A stretch of 64,000 nt of DNA from a virus: positions 1 to 64,000 of IMG/VR virus record IMGVR_UViG_3300035665_000004; one strand, written 5' to 3'. A program made the translations under genes and the position numbers. The notes beneath the pieces were generated by a model. That model worked only from the letters and a program-made list of their open reading frames with translations, made no database searches and was not told the DNA's origin. Of this stretch, positions 45,264 through 53,931 are shown piece after piece (the first letter of the stretch is position 1; every line of letters starts with the position of its first letter).

Positions 45264-45983
45264 ATGATATGCAACTGTGGAAAAAACTATGAAACAGAAA
45301 AAAAGTTTATCAACCACCAACGAACATGTAAATATGTAGAGTTAGATTTAAAAAAGGTATTGACTTTTGGGTATATGTTGGATGAAGTAGATAGACATTT
45401 ATTTCACGTTCCGTTAAGCACAATAAAAAAATATTCTAAAGATAATAATGTAAATATTGAAAATGCAAAAAAAGAGTTAAAACATGTTATTATTACACAT
45501 TATAAAAAATCGTTGTGGGATATTTTATTGGTTTGGGAACATGAACTACTCGTTAGTGAATATCGACAATTTGCGAAATGGGTATGGAAAACATATAAAG
45601 ATATTTCCCTTATTTCGTTAAGAAATATATTAAGTAATAAAAAAATAATTTATAAGTATCATTTAGAAAGTACCCCATCTACCATAAAAAAAAGAATTAA
45701 CGACAGTTTAATTTATATACATGAAATCGGAGAATTTCATAATGATTTTGAATTTGTAGATGTTCTTTTTTCTGGTAAAGTATCAATTTTCTATGTATTG
45801 TTTAACGATTGGTTAGCAACTCAGTGGTATGGTAGATTAGACAGTGATTTACAAAACGGTTTACTCGAAAATGTAAATTTGGCGAGTAAGATTATATTGG
45901 ATAGACTAAAACCCGATGAATTTGATATGCTACAAAAGTTAGCATGTTCGAATACACCAGTTATCCATGCGATAGATTTTTAA
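45264..45983 (+). CDS. Hypothetical protein with N-terminal C2H2-type finger
   Basis: 239 residues, AAGGA site. First 22 residues CNCGKNYETEKKFINHQRTC form a C-x-C-x12-H-x4-C finger of the C2H2-like kind. The rest is helical, Trp/Leu-rich (KSLWDILLVWEHELLVSEYR) and basic. No family identified. It may bind nucleic acid. Two-gene unit with 46000, which also has a zinc ribbon. Confidence 0.65.
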   Translation: MICNCGKNYETEKKFINHQRTCKYVELDLKKVLTFGYMLDEVDRHLFHVPLSTIKKYSKDNNVNIENAKKELKHVIITHYKKSLWDILLVWEHELLVSEYRQFAKWVWKTYKDISLISLRNILSNKKIIYKYHLESTPSTIKKRINDSLIYIHEIGEFHNDFEFVDVLFSGKVSIFYVLFNDWLATQWYGRLDSDLQNGLLENVNLASKIILDRLKPDEFDMLQKLACSNTPVIHAIDF

Positions 45984-45999
45984 TTTAAGGAACACAAAT

Positions 46000-46503
46000 A
46001 TGGGTATGTTTGACACATTTTTAGATAATAACGCAACAGTTATATGTCCCGCATGTGGGGAAAAACACAACATGCAAAAAGGAGTTCAGTCCAAACAATT
46101 TCAGAATATACTTGACTATTACTATGTTGGTGATATGGTTGATGATACTGAAAATATTTCAGTGATCGAAGATTGGGATTGGTGTCATGTTTGTAACGAA
46201 CAAATAACATTATTCTTTTCCTTCAAAAATAGCATTTTTTTAGGTATTTTCCAAACAGAAATTTCAGCAAAATTTGCAAATGATAATGCAAACATATATG
46301 AATTATATAAAAAATTATTTAATCAGAAGACAGAAATATCAACTCGGGTTAAAACATTAGAATCAAAAATCAGAGAAACGATATATGTTCATGGTGAAAT
46401 ACAAAAAAAGAAAAATTTTCAAATGTTTCATTTTAATCATAACAGATTTATTGATTTTGATATAATAAAAACCTTGAAAAATATTTTAATTGATGATGAG
46501 TAA
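46000..46503 (+). CDS. Zinc-ribbon hypothetical protein, 167 aa
   Basis: CPACGEKHN near residue 18 and CHVCNEQ near 63 make a four-Cys zinc ribbon; a conserved MGMFDTF start is common to small phage zinc-ribbon proteins. The C-terminal half is a charged helix (KTEISTRVKTLESKIRETIY). Function unknown. Confidence 0.65.
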   Translation: MGMFDTFLDNNATVICPACGEKHNMQKGVQSKQFQNILDYYYVGDMVDDTENISVIEDWDWCHVCNEQITLFFSFKNSIFLGIFQTEISAKFANDNANIYELYKKLFNQKTEISTRVKTLESKIRETIYVHGEIQKKKNFQMFHFNHNRFIDFDIIKTLKNILIDDE

Positions 46504-46530
46504 CCACCATCAATTTTTTCTGTGTTCCAT

Positions 46531-47658
46531 TCAATACATCTTTTTCAATCCTGTAGATTTCAATTGAATTTTCAATTTCATATTTGAAAAATCAGAGACA
46601 AATCCGGACATAATCCTATCATACGTTTCCAAAATTCCATTTTTAAGTATAGATTCGGAAACATCTTTGATATTAGTTCCAAACTTTGGTAACGATACAA
46701 ACCAATTTGATTGTTTTTCTTTAAATATGATTTTACCCATTTCACCACCCTTTAAATCTTTATCAAATTTAGTTATTGTATCGTTATCCAAAACAAAAAC
46801 TAATTTTTTATTTTGGAAATTGAAATGTTTCAAAATCTCCAACTGTTCAGTTGTTATATTTTTTGAAAGAACAGCCATACCATTTAAATGTATAGCATCA
46901 TTGATGGATTCGGTTACAAATATCTGTTTTACATCTTCAGTTTTAAATAATTTATCCAATCCATAGATTATTGTCCCTCTATTGTTGAAATTTTCATTAG
47001 ATGGTGGATATAAATATTTATTTTTAGTAGGAAATAAAGCTCTTGCTGCCCAGCTTACTAATTTATCATCAAAATAAATTGGAAAAATTAACCGATTATT
47101 ATATTCACCAACCATACAAATATATAAATCTGTGGTTTTGTAGATTTCACTCAACCCACGCTCTTTTAAATAAGCCTTAACCTTACTTTTATTATCTTTA
47201 AATCTTTTGCGATACGCAGGCGAAACTTTTGATGAATGTAAATCATATTTTATCGATACATCCGGTAATTCCACTTCTTTATAATTTATCAATTCAAAAT
47301 TATCAGAACCCACCTCGGATTTAATATCCTCTTGGTCTTTTAAACCGGAATTTAGAAATATTTTCTCTTTTTTTATTTCGAGTAAAATACTACCCATTTT
47401 TTTCCAAGCAGATTTTGATATGAAGGTTGCGAAGGTAGTAAGGTTATTACCATTAAAACGATGTTTTTTACTACAATTAAAACATTGCCAACCAATCTCA
47501 TCATTTGAAAATAAAAAATGTGATCTAGGATTTCTTGATTTACCATCATTACAATATGGACAACCAGTTAAATTTTGCCTCCAACCTTTCGATGACAATG
47601 TTCCCAATCGAAAATATCTGTCGACAAACGCTTCTTGTTTAAGGCCGTAATTTATCAC
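46531..47658 (-). CDS. DNA primase, T4 gp61-like
   Basis: 375 residues. N-terminal zinc domain CPYCNDGKSRNP near residue 33 with the second pair CFNCSKK near 59. TOPRIM core: FVTESINDAIHLNGMAVLS (the EG-like Glu as FVTES-I) near residue 246 and FVLDNDTITKFD near 286 (the DxD). Would make RNA primers with a gp41-type helicase not in this window. Overlaps the upstream 47639 gene by 20 nt in a four-gene minus-strand operon. Confidence 0.85.
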   Translation of the reverse strand: MINYGLKQEAFVDRYFRLGTLSSKGWRQNLTGCPYCNDGKSRNPRSHFLFSNDEIGWQCFNCSKKHRFNGNNLTTFATFISKSAWKKMGSILLEIKKEKIFLNSGLKDQEDIKSEVGSDNFELINYKEVELPDVSIKYDLHSSKVSPAYRKRFKDNKSKVKAYLKERGLSEIYKTTDLYICMVGEYNNRLIFPIYFDDKLVSWAARALFPTKNKYLYPPSNENFNNRGTIIYGLDKLFKTEDVKQIFVTESINDAIHLNGMAVLSKNITTEQLEILKHFNFQNKKLVFVLDNDTITKFDKDLKGGEMGKIIFKEKQSNWFVSLPKFGTNIKDVSESILKNGILETYDRIMSGFVSDFSNMKLKIQLKSTGLKKMY

Positions 47659-48004
47659 TTATTTCACCAAACCAATTACTAAGTTTTGTTCTAATGTTTT
47701 TTTTGTACATTTCTATTTTTGAATCTTTGATGAATTTATTTTTAATAACTTTGGATGCAGTTATATCAAATTTTATTTTTTCACCATTTATTTCATTTTC
47801 AAAAGTAATTATGCCAGTTTTAAATTGCCACCCACTGATTGAATATTTGTAAGTATTAATATAAAACCATCCAAACCTATTTAACGTGCCAGTTTCTTTT
47901 TTAAAATTTTCATGTGCAAATACATTGTTTGAGTCTATGCTCCAGGTTTTTAAACTGGCTATCAGTTTATCAAGATTAATAATATCATTTTTATCTCTTA
48001 ACAT
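47639..48004 (-). CDS. Hypothetical protein in the primase operon, 121 aa
   Basis: Overlaps both neighbours (20 and 14 nt). Alpha/beta: TLNRFGWFYINTYKYSISGW then FKTGIITFENEINGEKIKFD and a basic C-terminal helix. No family recognised. Confidence 0.6.
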   Translation of the reverse strand: MLRDKNDIINLDKLIASLKTWSIDSNNVFAHENFKKETGTLNRFGWFYINTYKYSISGWQFKTGIITFENEINGEKIKFDITASKVIKNKFIKDSKIEMYKKNIRTKLSNWFGEISDKLRP

Positions 48005-48317
48005 TACTACCCCATATTTTAATTAGTTTTGAATTGGAATCACTTCCCATAATAGTTAAAGTAAGTTCAGGTCTATCATTTTCAAAATTAGATATTAACC
48101 TATTTTTCGCAAAATTATTTAATATATCGACAGAAACAGTTATTCTATCATCATTAATAATACTATAAAAATGATCATCCGTTAAACTTGACATGAGAAT
48201 TATAGCCAAAACCTTACCATCAAACTCATTATAAAATTTTGATATATTTTTAATTTCCAAACATTTACTGTGTGGTAAAGCATCTTTCTGTATTTCTAAC
48301 ACAAAAATAGTAGTCAT
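47991..48317 (-). CDS. Hypothetical protein in the primase operon, 108 aa
   Basis: Begins TTIFVLEIQKDALPHSKCLE; alpha/beta with alternate Ile/Val strands (VLAIILMSSLTDDHFYSIIN). No family recognised. Begins 2 nt after the stop of the possible UvsY gene. Confidence 0.6.
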   Translation of the reverse strand: MTTIFVLEIQKDALPHSKCLEIKNISKFYNEFDGKVLAIILMSSLTDDHFYSIINDDRITVSVDILNNFAKNRLISNFENDRPELTLTIMGSDSNSKLIKIWGSNVKR

Positions 48318-48319
48318 GA

Positions 48320-48772
48320 TTAATACATTATGTTATGTTGAATTTTATGAATATCGATAATACTTTTTACTTTCCAATCAAACGAGGATAATTCCTTCTC
48401 TTTAGACTCTAATGATTTAATTGTAACATTAATTTTGTCTAATAATTTTTTATTATCAACATATTCGGGAAATTTTTTTATTTCTCTTTCATAGTCTTTA
48501 TGGGTTTTTAACAATTCGGGGAATCCATCATATTCACTTGCAACATTATGGATTTCAATGGCATACCAATTATCAAATGCTATTTCTAAATCAGCATGTG
48601 ATAATCGAAGTTTAAATATAATTTTCGTTAATTTGGCGTGGTGATAATTAGCTAGAGCAATTTTTTCTTGTATTTCCTCTAGTTTGACTTTTGGATCGAG
48701 TGAAAAATCTAAAATTTCTGTCAACTCGTATATTTGACTATCCGTTAAGATTTCTTTAAGAAAGGTTAGCAT
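48320..48772 (-). CDS. Possible UvsY-like recombination mediator
   Basis: 150 residues, all helical, GAGGA ahead of ATG 48772. Features that recall T4 UvsY (137 residues): helical N-terminus, charged middle, and a C-terminus FDWKVKSIIDIHKIQHN similar to the UvsY ending FAIKHIQDMRAFEAG. UvsY loads UvsX recombinase onto gp32-coated ssDNA. Location in the primase operon fits. Resemblance is by eye and weak. Confidence 0.4.
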   Translation of the reverse strand: MLTFLKEILTDSQIYELTEILDFSLDPKVKLEEIQEKIALANYHHAKLTKIIFKLRLSHADLEIAFDNWYAIEIHNVASEYDGFPELLKTHKDYEREIKKFPEYVDNKKLLDKINVTIKSLESKEKELSSFDWKVKSIIDIHKIQHNIMY

Positions 48773-48773
48773 T

Positions 48774-48810
48774 AAAATTCCTCATATTTAATTAAGATAT
48801 GAGGAATTTT
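48774..48810 (-). terminator. Hairpin between minus-strand genes
   Basis: AAAATTCCTCATAT (48774-48787) is complementary to ATATGAGGAATTTT (48797-48810). On the minus strand it ends the 48829-49164 gene; its arm also holds the GAGGA site of the next gene, so folding could block translation of it. Confidence 0.75.
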
Positions 48811-48828
48811 ACAATTTTTTTGCCGATT

Positions 48829-49164
48829 TTATTCTTGTGAGAAAAATGTTATTTGCAAATCATCCAACTCAAAACCATAAGCGGTAGATGCTTTTTCGAG
48901 ATCAAATAACGAATAATCGCTGCTCGACTTAATTCTTCTAATTTCTACCAACGCATTGTTTTTTAAATAAGTTTCAAAAGCACCAGCAAGGAACGAAACC
49001 TCAATACCATATTTTTCAGCAACGCCCGTAATTATATCAATATTTAAAAGTGCTGGTTTGTATTTCGTATTAATTTCAGTAACAGCATCTTGAAATTGTT
49101 TGGCTTCTTTGTGTAATTCAAGTGTTGTAGATACAACAGTTTCTTTTTTTCTAAACATAAACAT
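48829..49164 (-). CDS. Hypothetical protein, 111 aa
   Basis: ATG 49164 with GGAG upstream. Begins FMFRKKETVVSTTLELHKEA; helical; the segment IDIITGVAEKYGIEVSFLAGAF looks like a small helix-turn-helix but is not diagnostic. AATAAATA late-like boxes lie at about 49203-49210. Unknown. Confidence 0.6.
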   Translation of the reverse strand: MFMFRKKETVVSTTLELHKEAKQFQDAVTEINTKYKPALLNIDIITGVAEKYGIEVSFLAGAFETYLKNNALVEIRRIKSSSDYSLFDLEKASTAYGFELDDLQITFFSQE

Positions 49165-49283
49165 AGTTAAAACTCCTGAGTTTTTAATTATTAAGCATTT
49201 TTATTTATTTATTCGTTTTTTACATTTGTTTAAAAATTTTGTAAAATATACTATATACAGTAACAATCTTTAAAAGGAACATT

Positions 49284-50645
49284 ATGAGCCTCAATTCTTC
49301 TATTTTTGAAAAACCGAGTTGTAAATTTAAATTTTTGCAAAGAGAAGGTTTCAATACACCGAACTACTATGAGCTGTTAACATCAGATGATGTTTTGAGA
49401 GTATATCGGGATTATATGATTTCAAAAAGAGACACCCTGAGCTATGATATTGATGGATTGGTTCAAGAAATCGATGATTTTGATGCACAAAAAGAATTGG
49501 GATTTCAACCAAATGGGTTAATCCCAAAATTTGCAACATCAATAAAATTTGATAGTATGGGTGCAGTTACTAAATTAATAGATGTTCGGTGGACTGTAGG
49601 TATGACGGGCAAAATAATCCCTACTGGAATTTTTGAACCTATTGATGTTATGGGTGTTACTATTACCAAAGCATCACTTCACAATTTTGAATTATTGGAT
49701 ACTCTTATAAACAAAGATGGTTTGCGTATCGGTTCAAAAGTTTTAATTTGTAGAAAAGGTGATGTAATTCCTCAGGTTGTATCCGTAATACCTGACAAAG
49801 AAAAAAAACCTTATATCCAAATACCAGCCGAATGTCCCGAATGTGGAGAAACACTAAATAGATTTTCTGTTAATTTAGTTTGTGATAATATTGCTTGTTC
49901 TGCAAAAACAAAAGGCATTTTCACAAATATGTTTAGTACGTTAGATATTAAAGGGTTAAGTGATAAATTTGTTGAAAAAGCCACTGAAGTTTATGACATT
50001 ACAACCATCGATGAATTAATGAATTTAACAGTGGATGAAATTGAAAAATTGCCAGGGTTCGCAAAAAAATCAGCACAGAAGGCATATGATACTATCCACT
50101 CAGTTACGGATGTAACACCAGAACAATTCTTTGCATTATTAAATATACCAAATCAAGGAGTTCGAGTATTCGAAAATTTATTTTCGCAATTCCCAATGGA
50201 AAAATTACTAGATAACTCCTTCAAACCAGAAGATATTTTAGACACTAAAGGTATAGCTGAAAAATCTGCAAACGCTATTCACACTGGAATACAATCAAAC
50301 CTTGATAGATTGCGTGAAAACGCAAAATGGTTCACCATAATTAAAAAAGATGTGGTGACATCACCGGAAAATCACAAAGCCGCGATGATGGGTAAAAGTT
50401 TTTGTATTACTGGAACATTAAACTTAGGGACTAGAAAAGATTATGAAACCTTAATTTTATCTTCGGGTGGTAAAATATCAGCAGTTACAAAAAATTTAGA
50501 TTTCTTAGTTACCAATGATGCTGATACATCATCATCAAAAATGAAAAAAGCGTTAGAAATAAATTCAACCCTACACAATAACGGAGTTGATAAAAAAATC
50601 GTGATAATTGATGAAAATCAATTACGTAATATTTTAGAAATCTAG
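49284..50645 (+). CDS. NAD-dependent DNA ligase, C-terminal part only
   Basis: 453 residues behind AAAGGAAC. Aligns with E. coli LigA from its FLQ-x2-GF block onward: motif IV region YDIDGLVQEID, motif V region ATSIKF, OB fold (VGMTGKIIPTGIFEPI, GDVIPQVVSV), four-Cys zinc finger (CPECGE...CDNIACS), helix-hairpin-helix repeats, and a BRCT domain (GKSFCITGTLNLGTRKDYE). The first half of LigA, with the NAD-binding Ia domain and the catalytic K-x-DG lysine, is missing. Phage T5 also has an NAD ligase split in two genes, so a partner may lie outside this window; alone it cannot ligate. Confidence 0.88.
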   Translation: MSLNSSIFEKPSCKFKFLQREGFNTPNYYELLTSDDVLRVYRDYMISKRDTLSYDIDGLVQEIDDFDAQKELGFQPNGLIPKFATSIKFDSMGAVTKLIDVRWTVGMTGKIIPTGIFEPIDVMGVTITKASLHNFELLDTLINKDGLRIGSKVLICRKGDVIPQVVSVIPDKEKKPYIQIPAECPECGETLNRFSVNLVCDNIACSAKTKGIFTNMFSTLDIKGLSDKFVEKATEVYDITTIDELMNLTVDEIEKLPGFAKKSAQKAYDTIHSVTDVTPEQFFALLNIPNQGVRVFENLFSQFPMEKLLDNSFKPEDILDTKGIAEKSANAIHTGIQSNLDRLRENAKWFTIIKKDVVTSPENHKAAMMGKSFCITGTLNLGTRKDYETLILSSGGKISAVTKNLDFLVTNDADTSSSKMKKALEINSTLHNNGVDKKIVIIDENQLRNILEI

Positions 50646-50671
50646 TTTAAATACCTTTATGGAGTTAAAAA

Positions 50672-51163
50672 ATGGAAAATCCCGAAGTATATGAAGCAGA
50701 ATTAAATTTGGATAATTTTAGTGTTACTGAGGAAAAATCAGATGATCAACAAATGACTGATTTACAAATTTATGGAATTAACTCGGCAACTGTTAGATTA
50801 TTAAGTAAATTGCGAAAATATATTATATTAATCCAACTACAAATAGATTTAGTTTCAAAACCTCAAAGTATTCAACCAGTTATGAGAGAAATCTATCAAT
50901 ATTCTGAAACTCAAATGATCATGGATATTAGAGAAGAATTGGATATGTATCGCGTGTATGCTTCAGATAGAATAGTAATCAAAAATGTAATGCATGTACG
51001 TGAAAAATTTGAACAGGCAATAAGTTATGTTACCGAAAACATGCAAACTGTAGAATCAGTAATCGATAAAAGTTATATCGAAATATTAGATACTTTCATA
51101 GATTCACTACATCAATTAACAGATAAATTAACAAAAAAATCCATTTTATCCGACCAGTATTAA
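50672..51163 (+). CDS. Hypothetical helical protein, 163 aa
   Basis: GGAG before ATG 50672. Acidic N-terminus, then long helices (INSATVRLLSKLRKYIILIQ, VREKFEQAISYVTENMQTVE). No family recognised. Lies between ligase and clamp loader, so possibly a replication accessory, by context only. Confidence 0.6.
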   Translation: MENPEVYEAELNLDNFSVTEEKSDDQQMTDLQIYGINSATVRLLSKLRKYIILIQLQIDLVSKPQSIQPVMREIYQYSETQMIMDIREELDMYRVYASDRIVIKNVMHVREKFEQAISYVTENMQTVESVIDKSYIEILDTFIDSLHQLTDKLTKKSILSDQY

Positions 51164-51177
51164 TTAAATTTATTTGG

Positions 51178-51183
51178 TATAAT
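51178..51183 (+). promoter_or_regulatory. -10-only promoter candidate
   Basis: TATAAT preceded by TTTGG, no -35 box; ahead of the clamp-loader gene. Similar -10-only sites stand at 35629, 42089, 33322, 58346 and 56741. Confidence 0.4.
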
Positions 51184-51223
51184 AAATTTTTAATTTTAAA
51201 AAAACAATCACAGGATTATTAAC

Positions 51224-52189
51224 ATGAGTAATTTGCGAAATAGATTATGGGTAGCAAAATATGCACCTACAAACTTTGATGATACTATCATGCCTATAGA
51301 AATAAAAGAAAAAATGCAAAATTTTGTAAAAACCCAGGATATTCCTAATCTATTACTTGCAGGACCGCCCGGAACTGGCAAAACCACATCTGGACATGCA
51401 TTATTACAACAATTGAAAGTTGATAAAGGTGATATTATGTTTATCAACGCTTCAGATATTAACTCAGTTGATGCAGTTCGAAATATTATAACTCCATTTG
51501 CAATGAGCATGAGTATTAATAATGAATTACCAATTAGATTTATTTTTTTAGATGAAGCGGATCATCTTAGTCCACAAGCTCAAGCTGCTTTAAGAAATTT
51601 AATTGAAGCAACATATAATAGTGCGAGATTTATTTTAACTGCAAATTATCCTAAAAAAATTATTCCGGCATTACACAGTAGAGTACAAACTTTTGTTTTA
51701 GAAAAACCTGCACTCGATTCAATTTTAGAAAGAGTGTTAAATATTCTCGAAAGTGAGGAAGTAGAAATAGAATCGGAAGATGATTTGGTTTCATTAATTC
51801 GAAATAATAGCACTGATATTAGAAAATTAATTCAACTGTTACAACAAAATACAATCATCAATGGAAAATCTAAGATTTTAAGAGTTAAAACTAAGCAAGA
51901 TGCGTGTAGTGAAACATTTGTAGAATATATTAACTTATTTAAAAAGAATGATGGTAAGGCATTACGAAATTTAGTATTCACGGCATTCACAGATAGTGAT
52001 TGTGACGAATTTTGGTCGTTATTCATTGATGATATTATCAAAAATAGCTCAACATATGAGAATATTGGAGCTGGTATAGATAATACCATTTATCATCTGA
52101 ATGAGGGACAAAAAAACCACGAAGTTGTTGCAAACAAACAATTAAATGTGTTAGGATTTACATTGGCGGCATTAAATGTTGGTGCATAA
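51224..52189 (+). CDS. Sliding-clamp loader ATPase, T4 gp44-like
   Basis: 321 residues, nearly the 319 of T4 gp44. Walker A GPPGTGKTTSG near residue 47, Walker B FIFLDEADHLSPQAQAALRN near 107, sensor 1 ILTANYP near 138, and SRV arginine finger region LHSRVQTF near 153. It would load the gp45-type clamp with a gp62 partner; neither gp45 nor gp62 is recognisable in this window. Confidence 0.93.
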   Translation: MSNLRNRLWVAKYAPTNFDDTIMPIEIKEKMQNFVKTQDIPNLLLAGPPGTGKTTSGHALLQQLKVDKGDIMFINASDINSVDAVRNIITPFAMSMSINNELPIRFIFLDEADHLSPQAQAALRNLIEATYNSARFILTANYPKKIIPALHSRVQTFVLEKPALDSILERVLNILESEEVEIESEDDLVSLIRNNSTDIRKLIQLLQQNTIINGKSKILRVKTKQDACSETFVEYINLFKKNDGKALRNLVFTAFTDSDCDEFWSLFIDDIIKNSSTYENIGAGIDNTIYHLNEGQKNHEVVANKQLNVLGFTLAALNVGA

Positions 52190-52405
52190 ATGAATACCGA
52201 TTTGGTAAATACCACTTTAAATTATATACAACTTTTCTATGGTAATGGTCTTTTATTTTTTGTTTTTTCCGCAATAATAGTTATTTTTATTCGCAGATTT
52301 TTTTCTGTGAAGAAAGAAACAATAATAGTTTTAAATACTAAACGGATCGCACAGGAATATAAAAAAAAATTAGATGAAGAGTCAAAAATTAATAATAAAC
52401 CATGA
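52190..52405 (+). CDS. Small membrane-anchored protein, 71 aa
   Basis: Starts directly at the clamp-loader stop. One membrane span at about residues 16-35 (GNGLLFFVFSAIIVIFIRRF) and a basic cytoplasmic tail. Function unknown; the pairing with the clamp-loader gene is notable only as operon order. Confidence 0.6.
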   Translation: MNTDLVNTTLNYIQLFYGNGLLFFVFSAIIVIFIRRFFSVKKETIIVLNTKRIAQEYKKKLDEESKINNKP

Positions 52406-52464
52406 TTTATCGATTCACAACTTAGAATTTTGACAATTTTAATAACCCAACAGGATTACAAACT

Positions 52465-53076
52465 ATGAAATATATCAGTATCGATTTAGAAACTACGGGA
52501 CTAGATGAAAATAACTGTCAAATTATTGAATTTGGTGCGGTTTTAGAAGATACCAATAATATTCTACCAATGGATGAACTGCCGGTGTATCACGCATATG
52601 TTACACACCCAGACGGTAATTTATTTGGCAACGTATTTGCGTTGAATCTCAACGCAGGAATTATTGAAAAACTGAAAAATCAAAAAGAATTACAAGATTT
52701 ACACAACTATGTTCCCATTGAAGATTTAGCATTTAGTTTTATGTTTTGGCTTTATGAACAGGGGTTTCAACTAAACACAAAAAATGAGGGATTAGAAACC
52801 GAATATAAAAGTGTTGAATCTATTACCGTTGCTGGAAAAAATTTTTCAGGATTTGATAAGTTGTTTCTGAATAAGGTTCCAAACTGGAACAAATACATCC
52901 GTATGAGAACCAGAGTTTTAGATCCTGCAATTTTATTCATCGATTGGAAAAATGATAATGCACCACCATCACTCGATGAATGTAAAATTAAAGCCGGAAT
53001 TCAAGGGGTTGTGACTCATCTTGCAGTTGATGATGCGAAAGATGTTATCAAATTATTGAGAACTAAATATGTCTGA
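52465..53076 (+). CDS. DnaQ-type 3'-5' exonuclease
   Basis: 203 residues. ExoI motif SIDLETTGLD at residue 4, ExoII region NFSGFDKLFL near 130, and ExoIII HLAVDDAKDV near 187 (H-x4-D). All four acidic residues of DEDDh exonucleases appear present. Related to phage exonucleases such as T4 DexA, which degrade 3' ends. Overlaps the next gene by 8 nt. Confidence 0.85.
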   Translation: MKYISIDLETTGLDENNCQIIEFGAVLEDTNNILPMDELPVYHAYVTHPDGNLFGNVFALNLNAGIIEKLKNQKELQDLHNYVPIEDLAFSFMFWLYEQGFQLNTKNEGLETEYKSVESITVAGKNFSGFDKLFLNKVPNWNKYIRMRTRVLDPAILFIDWKNDNAPPSLDECKIKAGIQGVVTHLAVDDAKDVIKLLRTKYV

Positions 53077-53329
53077 AATTCCAACAGAAAACAATAACTA
53101 CTTTACATTTGCAACTCATAATTATTCTATTCTAACTGAAAAATTTTTACAGGAATTATATGAGTCTTATCCAGAAAAAATAGTTGTTTTGCTCAATGAT
53201 GAGTCTGGCAAAATTAGTAAATTGTCGTTGAACAATTATATAATGACATATTCTGTAACACCCGATAGTTTTGACCCATTATTGTTTAATAAATACATTT
53301 CGACAATCCGAGAAATATTCCGGAACTAA
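53069..53329 (+). CDS. YPEK-family small protein, copy 1
   Basis: 86 residues. Shares with the next two genes the ordered blocks L-x2-(L/S)-x3-YPEK(I/L), a middle L-x2-(Y)(I/F) strand or helix, and (D/N)-x-FDPLLFNKY-like ending. See copies at 53335 and 53550. Soluble. Not a family I can name. Confidence 0.65.
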   Translation: MSEIPTENNNYFTFATHNYSILTEKFLQELYESYPEKIVVLLNDESGKISKLSLNNYIMTYSVTPDSFDPLLFNKYISTIREIFRN

Positions 53330-53334
53330 AAAGA

Positions 53335-53547
53335 ATGAAACCCACAACTAGTTTAGATTATTTAGATGTTTTTATTTCAGATTTGAGTTTTCAATATCCA
53401 GAAAAATTACTACAATTAAATGAGTATATAGAGTACAAAGTTTCGTTAAATTATTTCATAATTAACAATTCAATTGATATTCATACTTTCAACCCAACAG
53501 TATTTAGAAAATATGTTCAAAGTTTACATAGAGATGGAAGAAAGTAA
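53335..53547 (+). CDS. YPEK-family small protein, copy 2
   Basis: 70 residues. Blocks: FQYPEKLLQLN, SLNYFIINNSIDIHTFNPTV and FRKYVQSL, aligned with copies 1 and 3. Begins 5 nt after copy 1 ends. Tandem divergent duplication is the simplest origin. Confidence 0.65.
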   Translation: MKPTTSLDYLDVFISDLSFQYPEKLLQLNEYIEYKVSLNYFIINNSIDIHTFNPTVFRKYVQSLHRDGRK

Positions 53548-53549
53548 CT

Positions 53550-53891
53550 ATGATAAGTAGTAGTAGTAATATTTGTCTAAATATAAATCAAAAAACTATT
53601 TTTGATGATGTTTTTGATAATGTGTTTATTCAAAACTTAGAAAATGTGTATCCAGAAAAGTTGGTATATCTTTTCGGATTAGTATTTACTCTAAAACATT
53701 TAGAGTATTTTTTAGAAAAAAACTCACTAACAATTGATAGTTTCAACCCAATTGATTTTGAAACATTTTTAAAAACTGGAATACCACTACCACCAACAGT
53801 TGGTGATGTTCGAATTGATTCTTACAAAAACATAGTATATGTCTATGCTAAGAATGATAAATCTAAAAATTATGAATGGGTTAAAATTTAA
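53550..53891 (+). CDS. YPEK-family small protein, copy 3 with extension
   Basis: 113 residues. Blocks VYPEKLVYLFG, LEYFLEKNSLTIDSFNPID and FETFLKTG match copies 1 and 2; a C-terminal extension of about 40 residues (GDVRIDSYKNIVYVYAKND) forms an added beta hairpin. Last of the operon, before a strong terminator. Confidence 0.65.
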   Translation: MISSSSNICLNINQKTIFDDVFDNVFIQNLENVYPEKLVYLFGLVFTLKHLEYFLEKNSLTIDSFNPIDFETFLKTGIPLPPTVGDVRIDSYKNIVYVYAKNDKSKNYEWVKI

Positions 53892-53923
53892 CGGTTGTGG
53901 ATTAAACTGAATCCACAACCGTT
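53890..53923. terminator. Bidirectional terminator hairpin
   Basis: AACGGTTGTGGATT (53890-53903) and AATCCACAACCGTT (53910-53923) are perfect 14-bp arms with a 6-nt loop. Confidence 0.9.
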
Positions 53924-53931
53924 AAAATAAA

